In this document: positions 16,260 through 26,160 of the stretch, one piece after another
Layout: every line of letters begins with the position of its first letter
Numbering within the stretch: position 1 is the stretch's first letter
From: Paracoccus sp. TOH
Lineage (GTDB): Bacteria; Pseudomonadota; Alphaproteobacteria; Rhodobacterales; Rhodobacteraceae
Reading direction: 5' to 3'
DNA: 64,000 bases
NCBI RefSeq assembly: GCF_030388245.1
Contig: NZ_CP098360.1
Span: 664,001 to 728,000, forward strand
Notes under the pieces: generated by a model
Database searches by the model: none
Seen by the model: only the letters and a program-made list of their open reading frames with translations
Told to the model about the DNA's origin: nothing
Translations under genes and position numbers: made by a program

Positions 16260-17210
16260 CTAGCGCGGCGCAGCCGCCCGGTGCAGCCGGTCGTTGATCG
16301 CCGCGCCCAGACCGCCTTCCGGCACCGGCGCGACGGCAATGGGCCGCCCCAGCGCATCGGCCCGGTGCAGCAGGTCAAAGAGCCGCGCCGCCGCCTCGGC
16401 CAGATCGCCGCTGGCGCTCAGCGTCATCTCGCCCGCCACGGGGCCGAAGCCGATCAGCACCTCGCCCGGATGCGCGGCCTTGGCGTTCAGCCGCAGCGGG
16501 CTGCGCGGCGCGTAATGGCTGGTCAGCTGCCCCGGCGAGCTGGGCGCGTCGGGATTCGCCGCCGGGCGCAGCAGCGGCCGGCCCAGCACCGCCTCGATCG
16601 CCTCGGCGGCGACGCCGCCCGGGCGCAGCAGGGCGGGCGCGCCCGCGACCCAGCCGATGATGGTCGATTCCACCCCGACCGGACAGGCGCCGGCATCCAG
16701 CACCGCGGCGATACGCCCGCCCAGCCCGGTCCCGGAGGCGGCGACATGCGCGGCCGCGGTCGGGCTGATCCGGCCCGAGAGATTGGCCGAGGGCGCCGCC
16801 AGCGGCCCGCCGAAGGCGCGCAGCAGCGCCTGCGCCGCCGGATGCGCCGGCACCCGAATCGCCACCGTGTCCAGCCCCGCCGTGACCAGCGAGGCGATGC
16901 CCGCCCCCTCGCGAAGCGGCAGCACCATGGTCAGCGCCCCCGGCCAGAAGGTCCGCGCCAAGGCCCGCGCCGCCTCGTCGAACACCGCGACGCGCTCGGC
17001 CGCCTCAAGATCGGGCAGATGCACGATCAGCGGGTTGAAGCTGGGCCGCCCCTTGGCCTGATAGATGCGCGCCACCGCGCTGGCGTCGCGGGCATCACCG
17101 GCCAGGCCGTAGACCGTTTCGGTGGGAATGGCGACAAGCTCGCCCCGCGCCAGCAGGTCGGCGGCGGCGGCAATGCCCTGGGCGTCGTGGCGCAAGATCC
17201 GGGTCTGCAT
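16260..17210 (-). CDS. L-threonylcarbamoyladenylate synthase (Sua5 type)
   Basis: A 316-residue enzyme making threonylcarbamoyl-AMP for the t6A modification of tRNAs reading ANN codons. The YrdC domain spans residues ~10-190, with AIPTETVYGLAGDARDASAV, KGRPSFNPLIVHL and APSANLSG. A C-terminal Sua5 domain (~220-316) makes it the long form rather than short TsaC. MtaB at 55292 later adds a methylthio group to the same t6A base. Confidence 0.93.
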   Translation of the reverse strand: MQTRILRHDAQGIAAAADLLARGELVAIPTETVYGLAGDARDASAVARIYQAKGRPSFNPLIVHLPDLEAAERVAVFDEAARALARTFWPGALTMVLPLREGAGIASLVTAGLDTVAIRVPAHPAAQALLRAFGGPLAAPSANLSGRISPTAAAHVAASGTGLGGRIAAVLDAGACPVGVESTIIGWVAGAPALLRPGGVAAEAIEAVLGRPLLRPAANPDAPSSPGQLTSHYAPRSPLRLNAKAAHPGEVLIGFGPVAGEMTLSASGDLAEAAARLFDLLHRADALGRPIAVAPVPEGGLGAAINDRLHRAAAPR

Positions 17211-17322
17211 ACCGTTACGTGAGGTTGCGGTTGATGGCCGACTGGCGGCACCTATGATCGTTCGAGGGTTCAGTTACGCGCCACAGCCGCATTTGCCAAG
17301 GCGCAAGAGGGAGAGAAGACGG

Positions 17323-19014
17323 ATGGCCTATCAAGCACCGGTCGAGCAGATCGCATTCATCCTGAACGAGATCGTGTCATTCCCGCAGCTTGCCGAGACC
17401 GGGCTTTTCGCCGAAGCGACGCCCGAGACGCTGACCGCCATCCTGACCGAAGCCGGCAAACTTGCCACCGAGATCATCGCGCCGGTGAACCGGGCCGGCG
17501 ACCTGACGCCCGCGCGGCTGGAAAACGGCACGCTGCGCTCGTCCCCCGGCTATGCCGAGGCCTTCCGCGCCCTGGCCGAGGGCGGCTGGATCGGCATCGC
17601 CGCCGATCCCGATCATGGCGGCATGGGCCTGCCGCAGGCGCTGAACATGGCGGTGAACGAGATGATCGCCTCGGGCTGCCTGGCCCTGCAACTGAACCCG
17701 CTGCTGACCCAGGGCCAGATCGAGGCGCTGGAGCATCACGGCAGCGACGAACTCAAGGCGCTGTATCTGCCGAAGCTGATCTCGGGCGAATGGTCGGGCA
17801 CCATGAACCTGACCGAGCCGCAGGCCGGATCGGACGTCGGCGCGCTGACCACCCGCGCCGAGCGGGCCGAGGACGGCAGCTATCGCATCACCGGGCAGAA
17901 GATCTTCATCACCTGGGGCGACAGCGACGTCACCGAGAACGTCTGCCACCTGGTGCTGGCGCGCTTGCCCGACGGCGGCAAGGGCACCCGTGGCATCAGC
18001 CTGTTCATGGTGCCGAAACTGATCCCCGACGAGGCCGGCAATCCCGGCGTCGCCAACGACCTGCGCGTGGTCAGCCTGGAACACAAGCTGGGCATCCATG
18101 GCAGCCCCACCTGCGTCATGAGCTTCGAGGGCGCCAAGGGCTGGCTGGTGGGCGAGGAGCACAAGGGCATGGCCGCCATGTTCACCATGATGAACTGCGC
18201 CCGGCTCGGCGTCGGCGTGCAGGGCGTGGCGCAGGCCGAGGCGGCGCTGCAGCAGGCCACCGCCTATGCCGCCGAGCGCAACCAGATGGGCCCGATCATC
18301 CGCCACCCGGACGTGCGCCGGATGCTGGCGGAATCGCGGGCCGAGGTCTTTGCCGCCCGCGCTATCTGCATGGCCTGCGCGGTGGCTCTGGACATGGCGC
18401 GGGCCACCGGGTCCGAGGAATGGGCCGGGCGCGCCGCCTTCCTGACGCCCATCGCCAAGGCGCATGGCACCGATATCGGGATCCGCGTCGCCGATACCGC
18501 CGTGCAGGTGCATGGCGGCATGGGCTATATCGAGGAAACCGGCGCCGCCCAGTATCTGCGCGACGTGCGCATCACCGCGATCTACGAGGGCACGAACGGC
18601 ATCCAGGCCATGGATCTGGTCGGCCGCAAGCTGGCGGATGGCGGGGCGGCGGCCATGGCGCTGCTCGACGAGATCCTGGACGGCGCCAAGGCCGCGCAGG
18701 CCGAAGAGCCGGAGCTGGCCAACCAGGTCTGGCAGGCCGCCGAAACCCTGCGCGAGGCGACCCAGGACCTGCTGGAGCGCGGCATGGAGGAACGCTTCGC
18801 CGGCGCCGTGCCCTATCTGGCGGCTTTTGCCCGGGTGCTGGGGGCGCATTACCATCTGCGTTCCGCCACCGGCGGCGGCAGCAAGGCGCTGGCGCGCATC
18901 TACGTCACCCGCATCCTGCCGCATTTCGCCGCCGATCTCGCCGCCGCCAAAGCCGGATCGAAGGATCTGGAGGCGCTTGACGATGCCGTGCTCTCGGGTC
19001 AAATGGCCGGGTGA
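17323..19014 (+). CDS. Acyl-CoA dehydrogenase (long, C-terminal-domain type)
   Basis: A 563-residue flavoprotein from the ATG at 17323. Motifs include MNLTEPQAGSDVGALTTRAE near residue 160, ITGQKIFITWGDSDVTENV near 190, QVHGGMGYIEETGAAQYLRD near 393, and the IYEGTNGIQAMDLVGRKL region near 420 that carries the catalytic Glu. A C-terminal extension of ~120 residues places it with FadE/DmdC-like enzymes rather than 380-residue short forms. It oxidises an acyl-CoA to the enoyl-CoA, passing electrons to ETF and then to the ETF-ubiquinone oxidoreductase encoded at 24420. Its stop overlaps the next gene by GTGA. Confidence 0.9.
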   Translation: MAYQAPVEQIAFILNEIVSFPQLAETGLFAEATPETLTAILTEAGKLATEIIAPVNRAGDLTPARLENGTLRSSPGYAEAFRALAEGGWIGIAADPDHGGMGLPQALNMAVNEMIASGCLALQLNPLLTQGQIEALEHHGSDELKALYLPKLISGEWSGTMNLTEPQAGSDVGALTTRAERAEDGSYRITGQKIFITWGDSDVTENVCHLVLARLPDGGKGTRGISLFMVPKLIPDEAGNPGVANDLRVVSLEHKLGIHGSPTCVMSFEGAKGWLVGEEHKGMAAMFTMMNCARLGVGVQGVAQAEAALQQATAYAAERNQMGPIIRHPDVRRMLAESRAEVFAARAICMACAVALDMARATGSEEWAGRAAFLTPIAKAHGTDIGIRVADTAVQVHGGMGYIEETGAAQYLRDVRITAIYEGTNGIQAMDLVGRKLADGGAAAMALLDEILDGAKAAQAEEPELANQVWQAAETLREATQDLLERGMEERFAGAVPYLAAFARVLGAHYHLRSATGGGSKALARIYVTRILPHFAADLAAAKAGSKDLEALDDAVLSGQMAG

Positions 19015-20033
19015 TACGCAGCGAGACACATAATCCTCCGGCCGAGGGCGAGGCGCATGAGATCGCCCCCGGCGTGTTCTGGTTCCAGCTTCCGCTGCCG
19101 TTCAAGCCCGACACGGTGAACGTCTATGCCTTCCGCGACAGCGAGGGCTGGACCGTGGTGGATACCGGCATCGACACCCGCCGCGGCCGGGCGCTATGGG
19201 AACGCATCCTGCAGGGACCGCTGGCAGGCGCGCCGGTCACCCGGCTGATCGCCACCCATCACCACATCGACCATATCGGCCTGGCCGGCTGGTTCCAGGC
19301 GCAGGGGGCCGAGCTTTTCACCTCGCGCGCGGCATGGCTGACGGCGCGCATGGGCGTCCTCGACCTGCAGGAGCGGCCGACGCCGCAGGCGATCGCCTTC
19401 TGGCGCCGCGCCGGCATGCCCGATGAGCTGGTCGAGGAACGCAGCCACGAGCGGCCCTTCAACAGCGCCGATATCTGCGCACCGCTGCCGCCCGGCTATC
19501 AGCGGCTGCAGGAAGGCCGGCGGATCGCCTTCGGCGGGCGGCGCTGGATCGTGCGGCTGGGCAACGGCCACGCACCCGAACATGTCACGCTCTGGTCGCT
19601 CGACGACGACCTGGTGATCGGCGGCGACCAGCTTCTGGCGACCATCTCGCCCAATCTCGGCGTCTATCCGACCGAACCGGATGCCGACACCGTGGGCGAC
19701 TGGCTGGAAAGCTGCGAGCGGCTGGCCGCCTTCGCCCGGCCCGAGCAACTGATCCTGCCCGGCCACAAGCTGCCCTATCGCGGCCTGCCCACCCGGTTGC
19801 GGCAGCTTGCCGACAACCAGCGCGCGGCGCTCGACCGCGTGGTCGCGGGGCTGCGCGACGAGCCGCGCAGCGCCGTCGGCTGTTTCCCGCTGCTGTTCCG
19901 GCGCAACATCGCCAAGCCGGAATTCGGCCTCGCCCTGGCCGAGGCCGTGGGCCATATCAACCACCTGCGCGCCACGGACCGGGTGTGGCCGGCGGGCATG
20001 TCGGAAACCGGCGCCGCGCTCTGGGGGGCGTGA
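19011..20033 (+). CDS. MBL-fold metallo-hydrolase
   Basis: A 340-residue metallo-beta-lactamase fold protein starting with a GTG that overlaps the acyl-CoA dehydrogenase stop. The Zn motif is [14 protein letters not shown] near residue 82. Later ligands are seen in [10 protein letters not shown] and [10 protein letters not shown], and a C-terminal winged-helix-like region (~250-320) is as in LACTB2-type hydrolases. Coupling with an acyl-CoA dehydrogenase suggests a thioester or lactone substrate, but that is inference. Confidence 0.88.
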   Translation: MIRSETHNPPAEGEAHEIAPGVFWFQLPLPFKPDTVNVYAFRDSEGWTVVDTGIDTRRGRALWERILQGPLAGAPVTRLIATHHHIDHIGLAGWFQAQGAELFTSRAAWLTARMGVLDLQERPTPQAIAFWRRAGMPDELVEERSHERPFNSADICAPLPPGYQRLQEGRRIAFGGRRWIVRLGNGHAPEHVTLWSLDDDLVIGGDQLLATISPNLGVYPTEPDADTVGDWLESCERLAAFARPEQLILPGHKLPYRGLPTRLRQLADNQRAALDRVVAGLRDEPRSAVGCFPLLFRRNIAKPEFGLALAEAVGHINHLRATDRVWPAGMSETGAALWGA

Positions 20034-20094
20034 CAGGCCCGCCGCCTTGCGCTATCCCTTTGCCCGACGCATCGCATCTTTGACGGACAGGACC

Positions 20095-20247
20095 ATGGCT
20101 TCGCATCACGAAATCACCGAACACACGCACGGCGAAATGGACATTCGCGCCCAGCAGGCGACCTTCGCCGGCTTCATCAAGGCCGCGACCTGGGTCAGCG
20201 TCCTCGCCATCGCCGTGCTGGTGTTCATGGCGCTGACCAACGCCTGA
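20095..20247 (+). CDS. ctaH: aa3-type cytochrome c oxidase subunit IV
   Basis: A 50-residue peptide with one transmembrane helix near its C-terminus ([15 protein letters not shown]). It begins [20 protein letters not shown], nearly the same as the fourth subunit in the Paracoccus denitrificans aa3 oxidase structure as I remember it. The subunit is small, dispensable and of unknown function within the respiratory terminal oxidase. The other oxidase genes are not in this window. The best taxonomic marker here. Confidence 0.92.
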   Translation: MASHHEITEHTHGEMDIRAQQATFAGFIKAATWVSVLAIAVLVFMALTNA

Positions 20248-20269
20248 TCCCAAGCCGGAGAAGCCATTC

Positions 20270-20917
20270 ATGCAAAGGCGTGCCTTCCTTGCGCTGGCGC
20301 TGCCGGCCGCGCTTGCGGCCTGCGGTGCCGACAACAAATGGGCCAGCGACGAGGCGGTGCGGCGCGCGCGCTACGTCTCGAACGAGCCGCCCTCGATCAC
20401 GCTGTTCACCGTGATCGGCATCCCGCGCGGCGAGGGCGGGCATTCGGCGCTGATGATCAACGGCAGCCAGCGGGTGATCTACGACCCAGCCGGCAGCTGG
20501 GAGCATCCGGCGATCCCCGAGCGCAACGACGTGCTTTACGGCATCACCCCGAATTTCAAGAACTTCTACATCGACTACCACGCGCGCCAGACCTATTGGG
20601 TGGCCGAGGACACGCTTCCGGTTTCGGCCGCCATGGCCGAGGCGGCGATTCGCGCCGTCGAGGCGCAGGGCCCCTCGAACAAGAGCTTCTGCGCGGTCAA
20701 TACCGGCCAGGCGCTGCGCCGCATCCCGGGCTTCGAGGCCGCACCGAGCGGCTTCTCGCCGCTGAAGCTGCGCGACTGGTTCCTGACCCTGCCCGGCGTG
20801 GTCTCCAGAAAGCACATGGACGGCGACCCGGCCAACAACCACAACGTGCTGCTGCGGCAGAAAAGCGGTGTGGTCCAGGGCTATGGCCAGGACGGCCAGC
20901 TTCACGCCGTCAGGTAG
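20270..20917 (+). CDS. Conserved lipoprotein-like hypothetical protein
   Basis: A 215-residue protein with an N-terminal export signal MQRRAFLALALPAALAACGA; LAAC is a lipobox. The mature part has a GEGGHSALMINGSQRVIYDP segment with a histidine, near residue 60, and NVLLRQKSG near the end. A cysteine (KSFCAVNTG) occurs near residue 143, and Cys-His pairs of this kind are seen in NlpC/P60- or amidase-like folds, but I cannot confirm a catalytic triad. I have seen similar proteins as Rhodobacteraceae hypotheticals. It follows ctaH by 22 bp and may be cotranscribed with it. Confidence 0.75.
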   Translation: MQRRAFLALALPAALAACGADNKWASDEAVRRARYVSNEPPSITLFTVIGIPRGEGGHSALMINGSQRVIYDPAGSWEHPAIPERNDVLYGITPNFKNFYIDYHARQTYWVAEDTLPVSAAMAEAAIRAVEAQGPSNKSFCAVNTGQALRRIPGFEAAPSGFSPLKLRDWFLTLPGVVSRKHMDGDPANNHNVLLRQKSGVVQGYGQDGQLHAVR

Positions 20918-21234
20918 AGCATCGCGTAAAGCGCGGCCATCCCCGAGACGATGGCCGCCAACACGTTGCGCGTCAGCACCCCCACCGCGACCGTCACCGC
21001 CGCCGCCGTCATCCGCGCCGGATCGGGCTGGCCATGGGTCGCGGCGGGCCAGACCACCAGCGGCGCGACGATGGCCGGCAGCACCCCCACCGCCGTATAA
21101 CGCAGCAGGCGCTGCGCCCAGAGCGGCATGGGCCGGTTGCCGAAGGCGCCCAGGAAGGACCAGCGCAGCCCATAGGTCCCCAGCGCCACCGCCAGGATGA
21201 TCACCCAGATCGTGCCGTCGCCATAGCCGGTCAT
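20902..21234 (-). CDS. azlD: AzlD-type branched-chain amino acid exporter subunit
   Basis: A 110-residue membrane protein with about four hydrophobic segments (WVIILAVALGTYGLRWSFLG; LLRYTAVGVLPAIVAPLVVW). This is the AzlD family, which with AzlC forms an exporter of branched-chain amino acids or analogues. The ATG at 21234 overlaps the azlC stop (ATGA). Its 3' end overlaps the convergent lipoprotein gene by 16 bp. Confidence 0.9.
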   Translation of the reverse strand: MTGYGDGTIWVIILAVALGTYGLRWSFLGAFGNRPMPLWAQRLLRYTAVGVLPAIVAPLVVWPAATHGQPDPARMTAAAVTVAVGVLTRNVLAAIVSGMAALYAMLYLTA

Positions 21235-22004
21235 GCGCGGGCCTCCTTGCGGCGTTCCATCAGGGTCTCGACCGCCGCGCCGGTCAGCATGGCCAGCGGC
21301 GCGGCGATGAACAGCCCCAGCCCCGAGGGCAGGAAGGCAAAGGCCAGCGCGGCGACCACCGCGACCAGCGCCGCCGCCATATGCGGAATGCTGCGCAGCA
21401 TCGGCGCGATCAGGGCGATGAAGGTGACCGGCATGGCGAAGTCCAGCGCCCAGCTTTCCGGGATGGCATTGCCGATCCAGACGCCCAGCAGCGTGGCGAT
21501 CAGCCAGGGCACGCAGGTCGCGAAGATCGTGCCGAAGAAATAGGCCACGCGCTGCTCGACCCGCAGGCGCGGGTGCTTCTCGAAATGCTGGATCGCCAGC
21601 GCATAGTTCTGATCCACCAGCACATAGGCAAGCCAGGCGCGGTCGCGCGCCGGCGCCGTCCCCAGCCAGGGCACCAGCGAGGCCGAATACATCGCCATGC
21701 GCAGGTTGACCGCCACCGCCGAGACGATGACCACCAGCGCCGGCGCATGGTCGGTCATCAGCTGCACCGCGGTGAATTGCGAGGCGCCGGCCAGCACCAG
21801 CAGCGTGAAGCCCAGGATCTGCGGCAGATCCAGCCCGGCATCCGATGCCACCACGCCGAACAGCATCCCGAAGGGCAGCAGCACCAGGACGAAGGGCAGC
21901 GCCTGCATGAAGCCATGCCGCGCGCATTGCCGCGGGTTGCGCTGCAGGGCGCGCAACTGCTCGGGCGTCAGGCCCGAATGCAGGGAATCGACAGGGGCGT
22001 TCAT
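21231..22004 (-). CDS. azlC: AzlC-type branched-chain amino acid exporter subunit
   Basis: A 257-residue inner-membrane protein. AzlC hallmarks are ALPFVLVLLPFGMLFGVVAS near residue 35, LAGASQFTAVQLM near 70, VNLRMAMYSASLVPWLG near 98, and a later IALIAPMLRSIPHMAAAL. It forms the large subunit of the AzlCD exporter. It is first in a two-gene operon with azlD. An N-terminal ~30-residue cytoplasmic lead precedes the first helix. Confidence 0.92.
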   Translation of the reverse strand: MNAPVDSLHSGLTPEQLRALQRNPRQCARHGFMQALPFVLVLLPFGMLFGVVASDAGLDLPQILGFTLLVLAGASQFTAVQLMTDHAPALVVIVSAVAVNLRMAMYSASLVPWLGTAPARDRAWLAYVLVDQNYALAIQHFEKHPRLRVEQRVAYFFGTIFATCVPWLIATLLGVWIGNAIPESWALDFAMPVTFIALIAPMLRSIPHMAAALVAVVAALAFAFLPSGLGLFIAAPLAMLTGAAVETLMERRKEARA

Positions 22005-22079
22005 GATGAAAGGGACTCGTCATTCGCGTCAGAGTGATGGCAGATAGGCCGATCGTCCGCCGATGACAAGGATGCCCGC

Positions 22080-22679
22080 ATGACCGGACCGCCAGAGCCC
22101 GAGGGGATGCCGCATCAGGTCCGGCTGGGCATCCCGGCCGATCTGCAGCCTGCCGCCGCCGCGCTTTACTGGCGGCATTTCGGGGCGCAGATCCTGCCGG
22201 TGCCGGCCGGCCCACGGCAGGGCATGGCGCTGATCCGCGCCGCCATGCGCCCCGAACGGGCGCTGGTGGCGCTGTCGCCCGATGGCCGGCTGCTCGGCAT
22301 CGCCGGATTGCGCGATGCGGGCGGCGGCTTTCTCGACCCCGCTGCGCATAGCTTCGTCACCGTCTGGGGACCGGCGCGGGGCCGACTGCGGCATCTGTCG
22401 ACGACGCTGTTCCGGCCCGGCCGCGCCACATCGGACCTGGTGCTGGACGGCATCGCCATCCATCCGCGCTGGCGCCGGCTGGGGATCGCCCGCTCGCTGG
22501 TGGCAGCGGCCTCGGCCCATGCCCGCGCCCTCGGCCACCCGGCTCTGCGCGCCGAGGTCGCGGCGGACAATCATTCGGGTCTTGCGGCATGGCAGGCAAT
22601 GGGGTTCCAGCCGCTTCATCGCCAAAGGCTGGGCTGGCCCTGGTCGGCGCCGGCGCATGTGCTGCGCCTGGCGCTTTGA
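22080..22679 (+). CDS. GNAT-family N-acetyltransferase
   Basis: A 199-residue protein. The acetyl-CoA site is DGIAIHPRWRRLGIARSLVA near residues 120-142 (R-x-x-G-x-A variant), followed by AHARALGHPALRAEVAADNH and the LAAWQAMGFQPLHRQ ending typical of GNAT domains. The first ~60 residues could set substrate choice. Substrate unknown. It starts 75 bp from the divergent azlC. Confidence 0.85.
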   Translation: MTGPPEPEGMPHQVRLGIPADLQPAAAALYWRHFGAQILPVPAGPRQGMALIRAAMRPERALVALSPDGRLLGIAGLRDAGGGFLDPAAHSFVTVWGPARGRLRHLSTTLFRPGRATSDLVLDGIAIHPRWRRLGIARSLVAAASAHARALGHPALRAEVAADNHSGLAAWQAMGFQPLHRQRLGWPWSAPAHVLRLAL

Positions 22680-22682
22680 GGC

Positions 22683-23657
22683 TCAGGCCCCGGCGGCCGG
22701 ATCGTTCTCGGCCTCGGCCTCGGCCTCGGTCCGGCCCATCATGCCGGTCACCTGCGCCAGCAGCGTGAAGGCCCGGCCCGAGCGGGTTTCGGCCAGCGCG
22801 GCCAGCAGCTGCGGGTCGCTGTCCTGCGCCTTGCGGCTCAGCAGCCGGTCGAAATGGCGCAGGAAGTGATGCGCCACGTCGCGAAAGACCTCGTCGCCGC
22901 GCAGCATCGTCGCCGCCGTCCGCAGCGCCGCGGCATCGGCGATGACCGCCAGTCCCGCCACCGCCTCGCCGCGGACCCCTTCGGCAAAGCGGCGCCACAG
23001 GCCGGGATCGGCCTCGGACATCGTCAACTCGTCCATGTAGACGCCCTGACCGGCCAACAGGGTGACCACGTCCTGCGCCGCCCGGATCAGCCGCGCCATG
23101 CCCGGATCGGCCAGCGCCAGGCGCAGGCAGCGAATCGCCTCGCGATCCTCGGGCCCGTCCGGAAAGTTCAGCGCATAGAACAGCTCCGGCCCGGTCAGCT
23201 CGGCGGCTGGCGGGGCTTCCAGCTCCAGCATGGCCTGTCGCGAATCCGGCGCCGCGCGGGGCGGCGGCGGCGGCATGGCCGTGCGCCGCGGTGGCGCCGC
23301 GGTTCCGGGTGCCGGCCGCGGCTCGGGCTCGCGGCGGTTCTCGGCCGGATCCTCGGCGACAGCGCCGTCGCCGGGCTGCAGCCGCGCCAGCATGGCGCGC
23401 AGCTCCTCGGCCTCCTGCCGCAGCAAGAGCAGGCTGCGCGCCGACCAGACCGCCAGCCAGATCAGCGCCAGCGGCAGCAGCAGCCCGACCAGCCAGACCG
23501 GCCAGCCGGCACCGCCCTGGCCTTCGGCCTCGGGGCCCAGAAAGGCGAAAAGCCCGGCCAGCGCCAGCCAGGCCAGGCTGGACGCCACGCCGACAGCCAG
23601 CACCCGGTCGCGGACCTGCATCACCGCCTGGCGGCGCAGACCATCAAGCGAGTTCAT
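22683..23657 (-). CDS. Membrane protein with long cytoplasmic tail, unknown function
   Basis: A 324-residue protein. There are two transmembrane helices near residues 20-42 (VGVASSLAWLALAGLFAFLG) and 52-72. These are followed by a short coiled coil (RQEAEELRAMLARLQ), a Pro/Arg-rich linker (~100-150) and a helical C-terminal domain, ending in a Glu/Ala run and PAAGA. No enzymatic motif. It lies 18 bp downstream of greA on the same strand and is probably cotranscribed. Confidence 0.7.
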   Translation of the reverse strand: MNSLDGLRRQAVMQVRDRVLAVGVASSLAWLALAGLFAFLGPEAEGQGGAGWPVWLVGLLLPLALIWLAVWSARSLLLLRQEAEELRAMLARLQPGDGAVAEDPAENRREPEPRPAPGTAAPPRRTAMPPPPPRAAPDSRQAMLELEAPPAAELTGPELFYALNFPDGPEDREAIRCLRLALADPGMARLIRAAQDVVTLLAGQGVYMDELTMSEADPGLWRRFAEGVRGEAVAGLAVIADAAALRTAATMLRGDEVFRDVAHHFLRHFDRLLSRKAQDSDPQLLAALAETRSGRAFTLLAQVTGMMGRTEAEAEAENDPAAGA

Positions 23658-23675
23658 GCGCCCGGCCCCCGCAAC

Positions 23676-24146
23676 TCAGACATAGCGGATCGAAAGGATC
23701 TCATAGGATTTCCCGCCGCCGGGGGTGACGACCTCGACACTGTCGCCCTCGTCCTTGCCGATCAGGGCTCGGGCCAGGGGCGAGCGGATGTTCAGCAGCC
23801 CGCGTTCCAGGTCGGCCTCGGCCTCGCCGACGATCTGATAGGTGCGCTCCTCCTCGGTATCCTCGTCCAGCAGGGTGACGGTGGCGCCGAACTTGACGCT
23901 GCCATTCAGCCGCGACGGGTCGATCACCTCGGCGCGCGAGATGATCATTTCCAGTTCCTTGATCCGGCCCTCGACGAAGCTCTGCTTTTCGCGGGCGGCA
24001 TGATACTCGGCATTTTCCGACAGGTCGCCATGCTCGCGCGCCTCGGCAATGGCGCGGATCACCGCCGGACGTTCGACGGCGCGCAGCTCGCGCAGTTCCT
24101 CGTCCAGCTGGTCGTAGCCCGCGCGGGTCATCGGTATCTTTTCCAT
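23676..24146 (-). CDS. greA: Transcription elongation factor GreA
   Basis: A 156-residue protein from the ATG at 24146 ([20 protein letters not shown]). The N-terminal coiled coil has [20 protein letters not shown], whose acidic tip residues stimulate RNA cleavage by stalled RNA polymerase. The C-terminal FKBP-like domain includes [20 protein letters not shown] and [14 protein letters not shown]. An in-frame codon at 24167 would add seven residues that are not conserved. Confidence 0.96.
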   Translation of the reverse strand: MEKIPMTRAGYDQLDEELRELRAVERPAVIRAIAEAREHGDLSENAEYHAAREKQSFVEGRIKELEMIISRAEVIDPSRLNGSVKFGATVTLLDEDTEEERTYQIVGEAEADLERGLLNIRSPLARALIGKDEGDSVEVVTPGGGKSYEILSIRYV

Positions 24147-24419
24147 TCCAGTCCTTCCCGCCGCCACATGCGACGCAAGTCAGCACGAAACAAGGTGTTG
24201 GAACGCCCCCAGCCTTGGGCCGAGGGCGTCCGCAGAAATCCGGGGGGCATCGTGGCGCGATCCGCCCCCTGTTTCAAGCCCCGGCAAAGGCCATCCGCAG
24301 CAGCCCGCGCAGAAAGGTCGCAGAATTGCAATTGTTCGTCGCGTTCCGATTGCCGGCAAGAATGTTACGCGCTAGGTGTTCGGCGCAGAGTCAAGAGCCA
24401 GGGGATTGGAGGCCGAGCC

Positions 24420-26066
<1,647 letters not shown>

Positions 26067-26160
26067 TCGCGGCGGGGCGCACCGGCAGGGCGGCGGCGTT
26101 GCCCATCTCCGCCGCCGCGGCTAGGGTCGGCGCGCGAATTGCCAAGGACTGGGCCAAGCC

